Assembly: GCA_014534385.1 (NCBI GenBank)
Contig: JACVRP010000027.1
Coordinates: 1-17,300, forward strand
Length of the DNA stretch: 17,300 nt
Direction of reading: 5' to 3'
Source of the DNA: Cyanobacteria bacterium Co-bin13
Lineage (GTDB): Bacteria > Cyanobacteriota > Cyanobacteriia > Phormidesmidales > Phormidesmidaceae
The notes under the pieces were generated by a model. It worked only from the letters and a program-made list of their open reading frames with translations. It was not told where the DNA came from and did no database searches. Each line of letters starts with the position of its first letter. The first letter of the stretch is position 1. This document shows positions 6,385 to 11,811 of the stretch, in pieces. A program made the position numbers and the translations under genes.

Positions 6385-7952
6385 GGCTGGCAGACCTCAT
6401 CAGCAGTATCAGAGCAAGAAACCGATAGGGGCAGCTGGGAAACCTGTTGGCGCGGCAGCTGCGCAACGACGCTGTAGGGCTGGTGCAGGGCCAGCGTAGT
6501 GTTCTCGCTCCAGCGCGTCATCCAGGCTGGCTGCAACCCTAGGGCCAAAATAATTAGGGCCAGCACCACCGCCGGAAACCGATCCGACCAGGCAACAGGC
6601 GGCAGGTTGACATCGGGCTGGGGAGTGGCGGTCGGGGGTGCGATCGCAAGCCGCCCAAAAAAGGACCGATTCACTAGCAGCAGAAAGTAAACCGAGGTCA
6701 GACCCGAGCCCAACATACACAGCAAAGTCTGCGTGCTAAAGGCCGTAAAGCTGCCCCGAAACACCAGAAATTCAGAGATAAAGCCCACCATGCCTGGGAT
6801 ACCGGCACTGGCCATCACACCCAAAATCATCAGTGAGCCAATGATCGGCAGCCCCCGCTCTGGGTTGAGCAGCCCCCGCAGCACGGTCAAATCCCGCGTG
6901 CCGGTTTTTTTGTAAACCACGCCCACCAGCAGAAACAGCAGGGCTGAAATTAGACCGTGGCTAATCATCTGCAGCACAGCCCCCAAAATGCTCAAAGGCG
7001 TGGCAGCGGCAGCCGCCAGCAGCACATAGCCCATGTGGCCAACGGAACTGTAGGCCACCATCTTCTTCATATCGGTCTGAGAAATGGCCGCCAGCGAACC
7101 GTAAAGTACGCTGACCACAGCCCAAGAAGCCAGCCACGGCGCAATACTAAACCAGGCCTCCGGAAACAGGCCAAAGCCAAAGCGCAGCAGTCCGTAGGTG
7201 CCCAGCTTCAGGAGTACTCCGGCCAGCAAAACCGAAACCGGCGTCGAAGCCTCGACGTGGGCATCGGGCAGCCAGGTGTGGAAAGGAAACAGCGGCACCT
7301 TAATGCCAAACCCAATCAGGAGCGTCACCAGCAGCACGGTCTGCTCAGTGAGGGTGAGGGTTTGGGCCATGCTGGGGTCAAAGTCAAAGCTGCTGCTGCC
7401 AGAGAGCCAGGTCAGGCCCAAAAAGGCCCCCAGAATCAAAATGCCGGAGAGGGCGGTGTAGATCAAAAATTTTGTGGCGGCATAGCCTCGCCTCGCCCCA
7501 CCCCAGATAGCAATCAGTAGGTACAGCGGAATCAGCTCCAGCTCATAGAAGAGAAAAAACAGCAGCAGATTCTCTGACAGAAAGGCCCCAGCCACGGCCC
7601 CGTTGATCAGCAGCATGAGCGCAAAGTACAGTCGGGGCCGGTGAATGGTGATAGAAGTCGCATAGATAGCGACCAGACTGAGCAAGCTGTTGATCGCCAG
7701 CAGCGGCAGAGAAAGCCCGTCTAGGCCCAGTTTGTAGGTTAGGCCCAGAGGCTCTATCCAGGCCAGCGCCTCCTCAAACTGCATGCCTGAACCGTGGACA
7801 TCAAATCGGCTAGCCAGCAGCGCCACCCAAACCAGGCTAGCGGCCAAGATGATCATAGACGCCGCCCGCGCCTGGGCAGCCTTCAGCTCTCCGGGCCAGA
7901 GAATAATCGCAATAGCCCCAACAATTGGAATCAGAAGCAGAGCACTCAGCAT
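6381..7952 (-). CDS. ndhD4: NAD(P)H-quinone oxidoreductase subunit NdhD4
   Basis: This is an antiporter-like membrane subunit of NDH-1, 523 residues, with about 14 hydrophobic helices. In the specialised complexes NdhD3 or NdhD4 replaces NdhD1 and couples cyclic electron flow and proton translocation to CO2 hydration. The proton-channel features are present: FYELELIPLYLLIAIWG with Glu137/Glu139, Lys218 in GIKVPLFPFHTWLPDAHVEA, and Lys249 in AGVLLKLGTYGLLR. It starts at ATG 7952, 16 bp after the ndhF4 stop, with AGGTGAG as a possible ribosome binding site overlapping that stop region, and it overlaps cupB by four bases. The subfamily number rests on neighbours: the linked Cup gene shows a CO2-uptake type, and the cluster position favours D4 over D3. 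Confidence 0.87.
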   Translation of the reverse strand: MLSALLLIPIVGAIAIILWPGELKAAQARAASMIILAASLVWVALLASRFDVHGSGMQFEEALAWIEPLGLTYKLGLDGLSLPLLAINSLLSLVAIYATSITIHRPRLYFALMLLINGAVAGAFLSENLLLFFLFYELELIPLYLLIAIWGGARRGYAATKFLIYTALSGILILGAFLGLTWLSGSSSFDFDPSMAQTLTLTEQTVLLVTLLIGFGIKVPLFPFHTWLPDAHVEASTPVSVLLAGVLLKLGTYGLLRFGFGLFPEAWFSIAPWLASWAVVSVLYGSLAAISQTDMKKMVAYSSVGHMGYVLLAAAAATPLSILGAVLQMISHGLISALLFLLVGVVYKKTGTRDLTVLRGLLNPERGLPIIGSLMILGVMASAGIPGMVGFISEFLVFRGSFTAFSTQTLLCMLGSGLTSVYFLLLVNRSFFGRLAIAPPTATPQPDVNLPPVAWSDRFPAVVLALIILALGLQPAWMTRWSENTTLALHQPYSVVAQLPRQQVSQLPLSVSCSDTADEVCQP

Positions 7953-7968
7953 AGATACGGCTACTCAC

Positions 7969-9804
7969 CTACCAAAGTGACCAAGTCATGAAAATTCCCA
8001 ACAGGCTCACGCCCGTAATGATCGTCAGGAGATAGAGCTGAGACTGGCCGGAAATGCTGTATTTCAAGCTCTCGCCGCTGAGCAGAGACACCAAACCCAC
8101 AGCGTTGACCAGGCCATCGACGATATAGCGGTCAAACCAGTTGCTAAAGCGAGCCATCGAGCTGACCAGCAGCACAACGGTCACCCGGTAAAGCCGCTCC
8201 GTATAGAAGTCGTAGGCCAAAAGATCCTGCAATATGCGAACAGGCCGATTGAGCGAACGGATGAGCGTTTTGGAGAGCGGCACCCAGATCCCTAACCCCA
8301 TTCCCACCAGGCCAGAGACAACTAGCAAAGCAGTCGCGGGAGGATTGATGTAGCGCCAGGGCGGCAGTAGCGACATCTGCTGCATCACCACGGGCAGCAA
8401 CAGGGTCGTGATCGAGAGCGCGACCATGGGAACCGCCATCGGCCAGGCCACTTCAGGCGCACGCCGCGTCTTGGGCTGGGCCGGCCCCAGAAAAACCAGA
8501 CGAAACAACCGCGTCAGGTTGAGAGCCGTCAGCCCGTTGACCAGCAAAAATACGGCAACCAGCAGCGGGTGGTCGCCCCAGAGAAAATCCATGCCCAGCC
8601 GCATGGCCCAGAAGCAGCCCAGCGGCAGCACACTCACCATGCCCAATGCCCCAGCCACAAAGGCTAGGGTCGTGGCTGGCATCTTGCGGGCCAGACCACC
8701 CAATTCGGTCACGTTCTGGCCGCTGGCCGTCAGGATGATAGAGCCAACAGACATGAAGAGCAGGGCTTTTGCGATCGCATGGGTAAACAGCAGCATCAGC
8801 GCTACCCCAGGCCACTCGGTTCCCACAGCAATAAAGACCAGACCCAAATAGGCGCTGGTTGTGTAGGAGAGGGTCCGCTTTAGGTCAATTTGAGCAATGG
8901 CAACCAGCGAGGCTCCCACTGCGGTCACAGCCCCAATAGCCACCAGCGACTGCAGAGCAACCGGCGACAGCACAACCACCGGCTGCAGCCGAATCAGGAC
9001 ATAAGCCCCGCACATAACGACAACAGAGTTCCGCAAAATTGAGGCTGGGCTGGGGCCTTCCATTGCTTCATCCAGCCACAGGTGCAGGGGAAACTGAGCG
9101 CACTTGCCTGTGGGACCCGCAATTAGAGCCAGCCCCAGCAGCGTTGCGGTCAGCGGGGCCAGATCAGCAGTTTTTACCCACTCATAGAGGTCATCGAAGT
9201 TGAGGCTGCCCGCAAAGGCAGACAGAGCAATCAGCCCCATCAGCAGCAGCACGTCGCCAATGCGCTTGGTTAAAAAGGCGTCTCGGGCTGCCGTCACAAC
9301 CAGGGGTTGGGCGTACCAAAAGCCCACAAAAAGATAGGTAGAGAGGGTCAGAATTTCTAGCAGCGAGTAGGACAAAAACAAAGAGCCGCTCAGCACAATT
9401 CCGCTCATGGCTCCCTCAAAAAAGCCCATCAGCGAGAAGAAGCGCGCCAGCGCCCAGTCTTTCTCCATGTAGCCCAAGGCATACACCTGAGCCAGCAGGC
9501 TCAGCCCAGCGATCAGCTCCAGTGCCCCCATGTTGACCACGGAGAGATCGAGGGCAAACGTCAGCTTTAGATCGGCTGCCTCAAACCAGGTAAAAATCAG
9601 CTGCTGCGTTCCCTGGTTCCAGATGCTGCGAAAGATGGCCATGCCGTGAGCAAAGGCCACCAAAGTCATGAAAATGTTGAGATATGCCGCCGGACGAGGG
9701 CCAGTACGCCGCACCCAGCCGGTTGACCAAGGCAGCGATGCGATCGCACCAATCAACCCGTAAACCGGCAGTAACCAACTCGTCTCGATCAAAAACTGAG
9801 CCAT
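7969..9804 (-). CDS. ndhF4: NAD(P)H-quinone oxidoreductase subunit NdhF4
   Basis: This is the most distal membrane subunit of the CO2-uptake NDH-1 complex and the one that docks the Cup protein. The product is 611 residues from ATG 9804 (MAQFLIETSWLLPVYGL). A TTG seven codons upstream keeps the frame open but is less likely. Proton-pump features include LLEILTLSTYLFVGFWY, the lysine in GPTGKCAQFPLHLWLDEAM, and MEGPSPASIL, where S replaces the T usual in respiratory homologues. A long C-terminal part (RILQDLLAYDFYTERLYR to the end) fits the lateral helix and final transmembrane segments of NdhF. It is the first gene of a three-gene operon and is divergent from ccmK2. The NdhF4 versus NdhF3 choice rests on context. 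Confidence 0.86.
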   Translation of the reverse strand: MAQFLIETSWLLPVYGLIGAIASLPWSTGWVRRTGPRPAAYLNIFMTLVAFAHGMAIFRSIWNQGTQQLIFTWFEAADLKLTFALDLSVVNMGALELIAGLSLLAQVYALGYMEKDWALARFFSLMGFFEGAMSGIVLSGSLFLSYSLLEILTLSTYLFVGFWYAQPLVVTAARDAFLTKRIGDVLLLMGLIALSAFAGSLNFDDLYEWVKTADLAPLTATLLGLALIAGPTGKCAQFPLHLWLDEAMEGPSPASILRNSVVVMCGAYVLIRLQPVVVLSPVALQSLVAIGAVTAVGASLVAIAQIDLKRTLSYTTSAYLGLVFIAVGTEWPGVALMLLFTHAIAKALLFMSVGSIILTASGQNVTELGGLARKMPATTLAFVAGALGMVSVLPLGCFWAMRLGMDFLWGDHPLLVAVFLLVNGLTALNLTRLFRLVFLGPAQPKTRRAPEVAWPMAVPMVALSITTLLLPVVMQQMSLLPPWRYINPPATALLVVSGLVGMGLGIWVPLSKTLIRSLNRPVRILQDLLAYDFYTERLYRVTVVLLVSSMARFSNWFDRYIVDGLVNAVGLVSLLSGESLKYSISGQSQLYLLTIITGVSLLGIFMTWSLW

Positions 9805-10175
9805 TTCCAGGACCCTTGACAACAAGACAGAATACTTCTCTGCCTACTAAAGGCGATCAAATCAGCTAACTAGACCCCTCAGGCAGTCTACGAAAAGGGC
9901 CGCCAGCTACCCAACCGTTAGGAATTCTAGGTACACCAAAATCAGCTCACCTCAGACCCAGGGCAACGGCAGTTGAGCAGCCAGGTTCAAAGGAGCTTTG
10001 GGGGTACTCAGGCATCGTAACAGTCAATCAAGATTACCCAAAAAATTAATACTATTTTTATCCTACCTGATCCGCTGCATCCTCTGAAACCGCTTGATCA
10101 CGCTCCTTTGAAGAGGCAGAGTAAGAGGCAGAACTTTGCGCCGAGCACATCCTTTTAGAGATAGAGGTCAAGCAG

Positions 10176-10195
10176 CTAAGTGAGCGCTCACTTAG
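10176..10195. promoter_or_regulatory. Perfect 20-bp palindrome, TetR-type operator candidate
   Basis: CTAAGTGAGCGCTCACTTAG is identical to its reverse complement. The core GTGAGCGCTCAC resembles operators of many TetR/AcrR-family repressors. It lies 164 bp upstream of the -35 box facing ccmK2 and about 370 bp upstream of the ndhF4 ATG, so it could serve either operon. No regulator gene lies in the window. Confidence 0.6.
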
Positions 10196-10215
10196 GCGAG
10201 TTCAAAGATATTTAG

Positions 10216-10234
10216 CGATTTACCCAATAAATCG
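10216..10234. promoter_or_regulatory. Inverted repeat CGATTTA-N5-TAAATCG
   Basis: Two perfect 7-bp arms (10216-10222 and 10228-10234) are separated by CCCAA. The size and AT-rich arms fit a dimeric regulator's site. It lies 20 bp past the 20-bp palindrome. Confidence 0.4.
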
Positions 10235-10250
10235 ACATTAGTTTTAATAA

Positions 10251-10265
10251 TGCTAAATATTAGCA
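10251..10265. promoter_or_regulatory. Inverted repeat TGCTAA-N3-TTAGCA
   Basis: Two perfect 6-bp arms flank ATA. The T-rich/A-rich dyad is of the general LysR-type shape, the class to which the CO2 regulators CcmR/NdhR and CmpR belong, but it does not match a specific consensus that I can recall with confidence. Confidence 0.35.
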
Positions 10266-10359
10266 ACAATCATTGCGACTTATATTGCAAAAGGCACCCA
10301 TCAACACCTATGCTTATTTTTACGATAGGAGTTTTCCAGGCTTTTTCTTTGAATTTTTA

Positions 10360-10395
10360 TTGACAGCAGAAGTCCGTCTCGTTAAATCTCGAGAT
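10360..10395 (+). promoter_or_regulatory. Sigma70-type promoter for the ccm operon with overlapping palindrome
   Basis: TTGACA (10360-10365) is a perfect -35 box. After 17 bp comes TAAATC (10383-10388), a moderate -10 box. Transcription would start near 10395, giving a leader of about 80 nt. The palindrome ATCTCGAGAT (10386-10395) overlaps the -10 and start region, a position suited to a repressor. Confidence 0.55.
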
Positions 10396-10417
10396 GCCTG
10401 TTTTCGTGCCTCAAAAG

Positions 10418-10429
10418 CGCTAAATTGCT
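10418..10429 (+). repeat. 12-mer shared by the ccmK2 and ccmK1 leaders (copy 1)
   Basis: CGCTAAATTGCT lies 61 bp before the ccmK2 start codon and recurs exactly at 10849-10860, 79 bp before the ccmK1 start codon. Confidence 0.55.
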
Positions 10430-10463
10430 GTCAGTAATGGTTCATCATTAGGTCTGCTTGATT

Positions 10464-10469
10464 GAGGAG
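10464..10469 (+). promoter_or_regulatory. Ribosome binding site of ccmK2
   Basis: GAGGAG lies 9 nt before the ATG at 10479. It fixes that codon as the start, against an in-frame TTG at 10458 that would add seven residues absent from CcmK proteins. Confidence 0.85.
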
Positions 10470-10478
10470 ATTACGACG

Positions 10479-10787
10479 ATGCCCATTGCTGTTGGAATGA
10501 TTGAGACCCTGGGTTTCCCTGCCGTTGTAGAAGCTGCTGATGCCATGGTTAAAGCAGCTCGTGTAACCTTAGTTGGTTATGAGAAGATCGGCAGTGGTCG
10601 GGTCACTGTGATTGTCCGTGGAGACGTGTCTGAAGTCCAAGCCTCGGTTGCTGCAGGCGTTGAATCTGCCAAGCGGGTGAATGGAGGCGAGGTGCTCTCT
10701 ACTCACATCATTGCTCGCCCCCATGAAAACCTGGAATTTGTTCTGCCCATTCGCTATACCGAGGCGGTTGAACAGTTTCGATCCTAG
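10479..10787 (+). CDS. ccmK2: Carboxysome shell hexamer protein CcmK2
   Basis: This BMC-domain protein of 102 residues forms the hexameric facets of the beta-carboxysome shell. The whole product is one BMC domain: MPIAVGMIETLGFPAVVEAA, the pore-loop motif YEKIGSGRVTVIVRGDVSEV and the C-terminal HIIARPHENLEFVLPIRYT. It matches cyanobacterial CcmK2 almost throughout and ends in VEQFRS, as CcmK2 does, without the tail seen in CcmK1. It is the first gene of the ccm operon and has the best ribosome binding site, as suits the most abundant shell protein. A 140-bp spacer separates it from ccmK1. Confidence 0.96.
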   Translation: MPIAVGMIETLGFPAVVEAADAMVKAARVTLVGYEKIGSGRVTVIVRGDVSEVQASVAAGVESAKRVNGGEVLSTHIIARPHENLEFVLPIRYTEAVEQFRS

Positions 10788-10848
10788 GTTTCAAGGCTCA
10801 ACTGAAGGGGTCAGCCGCTTTTAAATCGGTAGATATTGCTCAGTTGTA

Positions 10849-10860
10849 CGCTAAATTGCT
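10849..10860 (+). repeat. 12-mer shared by the ccmK2 and ccmK1 leaders (copy 2)
   Basis: This is an exact second copy of CGCTAAATTGCT from 10418-10429, here in the ccmK2-ccmK1 spacer. The downstream leader also keeps loose similarity (TCATCA, then GCTT), as if both leaders descend from one duplicated unit. Confidence 0.55.
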
Positions 10861-10927
10861 TGCAGGCGGCTCGTCTATATCAGTCCGTCATCACTCGCTT
10901 CACTAATAGTAAAGAGGAATTTTTCAA

Positions 10928-11266
10928 ATGGCGATCGCAGTTGGAATGGTTGAGACCCTAGGTTTCCCCGCTGTCGTGGAAGCTGCAGACGCAATGGTAA
11001 AAGCCGCTCGGGTGACCCTGGTAGGCTACGAAAAGATCGGTAGCGGTCGCGTCACCGTAATTGTTCGTGGCGATGTATCCGAAGTTCAGGCTTCCGTTGC
11101 TGCAGGCATTGAGAACGTTAAGCGGGTGAATGGAGGACAGGTGCTGTCTACCCACATCATTGCCCGTCCCCACGAAAACCTGGAGTTTGTACTGCCCATC
11201 CGGTACACCGAAGCTGTTGAACAATTCCGGGAGAGCGTAAGCGGCATCCGCCCCTACGGTCGTTAG
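10928..11266 (+). CDS. ccmK1: Carboxysome shell hexamer protein CcmK1
   Basis: This is a second BMC-domain hexamer subunit, 112 residues, nearly identical to the CcmK2 encoded upstream. It differs mainly at the second residue, in the helix carrying IENVKRVNGGQV, and by a C-terminal tail RESVSGIRPYGR of the kind that marks CcmK1. CcmK1 and CcmK2 co-build the shell facets and can form mixed hexamers. The two genes differ at many synonymous positions, so the duplication is old and the protein is held by selection. GAGGA (10914-10918) lies 9 nt before the ATG. The gene is followed after 11 bp by ccmL. Confidence 0.95.
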   Translation: MAIAVGMVETLGFPAVVEAADAMVKAARVTLVGYEKIGSGRVTVIVRGDVSEVQASVAAGIENVKRVNGGQVLSTHIIARPHENLEFVLPIRYTEAVEQFRESVSGIRPYGR

Positions 11267-11277
11267 GGAGAAGCTAA

Positions 11278-11580
11278 ATGCTCTTGGCGAAGGTTCGCGG
11301 CACCGTGGTTAGCACCGTCAAAGAACCGAGCCTGAGAGGTGTGAAACTTTTACTAGTTCAGCTGATCAGCGAAACTGGCGAACTCCTGCCAGATTATGAG
11401 GTAGCAGCTGATGTTGTGGGGGCAGGCTCAGGAGAGTGGGTCCTCATTAGCCGGGGCAGTGGTTCTCGGCAGCATGAAGGGTACACCGACCGACCTGTGG
11501 ATGCCACTGTGGTAGCCATTGTCGATACGGTGTCCTTAGACAGCGGCAACCTTTACAACAAGCGGGAAGACTTTAGTTAG
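11278..11580 (+). CDS. ccmL: Carboxysome shell vertex pentamer CcmL
   Basis: This 100-residue protein of the CcmL/EutN (BMV) family forms pentamers that cap the vertices of the icosahedral carboxysome. The family blocks are clear: AKVRGTVVSTVKEPSLRG, KLLLVQLI, YEVAADVVGAGSGEWVLISRGS, and the C-terminal VDTVSLDSGNLYNKRED. The length is normal for the family. AGGGAGA just after the ccmK1 stop provides the ribosome binding site. The next gene, ccmM, starts 231 bp later, an unusually wide gap within this operon. Confidence 0.96.
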   Translation: MLLAKVRGTVVSTVKEPSLRGVKLLLVQLISETGELLPDYEVAADVVGAGSGEWVLISRGSGSRQHEGYTDRPVDATVVAIVDTVSLDSGNLYNKREDFS

Positions 11581-11665
11581 GCAGTTCTGCTAGCGCAGCG
11601 CTCCTCGTCAATTCGAACTAGTCAAAACCGCCACGCTTCTTTTTAGACAACGGTGTTGGCCCTAC

Positions 11666-11693
11666 CTGTGGACGTGCCTCTGTGCGTCCACAG
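11666..11693 (+). other. Hairpin in the ccmL-ccmM spacer
   Basis: CTGTGGACG (11666-11674) and CGTCCACAG (11685-11693) form a perfect 9-bp stem with a 10-nt loop. No T-run follows, so it is not a standard terminator. It may be an mRNA processing or stability element separating shell-protein from scaffold messages. Confidence 0.5.
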
Positions 11694-11797
11694 ATAAGCG
11701 GGCATTTCCAGTTCATTGGTCTGGTCGCCGTTCTTAAGCTAGAGCTACTTAACTTGTCGGCCCTCTCTGTGAGAGCAGTGGGTCATTCTAATTTGTT

Positions 11798-11803
11798 GGA
11801 GGA
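11798..11803 (+). promoter_or_regulatory. Ribosome binding site of ccmM
   Basis: GGAGGA lies 8 nt before the ATG at 11812 and only 5 nt before the adjacent in-frame TTG at 11809, so ATG is preferred as the start. Confidence 0.8.
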
Positions 11804-11811
11804 TTTGGTTG

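Larger units (their letters stand above)
9805..10478. other. Divergent control region between ndhF4 and ccmK2
   Basis: This 674-bp spacer contains no convincing gene. Its ndhF4-proximal half is unremarkable, with a small CAAAG-GAG-CTTTG repeat (9988-10000) and a duplicated AAGAGGCAGA (10111-10120 and 10123-10132). From about 10030 it becomes AT-rich. From 10176 to 10395 it contains a 20-bp palindrome, two further inverted repeats, a sigma70-like promoter and a short palindrome at the likely start of transcription. I could not assign a convincing promoter for ndhF4 on the minus strand. Confidence 0.75.

Noticed and set aside
6957..7520. 187-codon open frame on the plus strand inside ndhD4
   Set aside because: It is antisense to a clear NdhD gene; the Gln/Arg/His-rich product is typical of reversed membrane-protein codons.
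9805..10100. Candidate minus-strand promoter for ndhF4 (TTGACT at 10022-10027, AT-rich block at 10041-10060)
   Set aside because: No -35/-10 pair with acceptable spacing could be found, so no promoter is claimed.
10788..10927. Possible pseudoknot in the ccmK2-ccmK1 spacer (CAACTGA/TCAGTTG and AGCCGC/GCGGCT crossing)
   Set aside because: The arms are short and cross each other; in 140 bp such matches are expected by chance.
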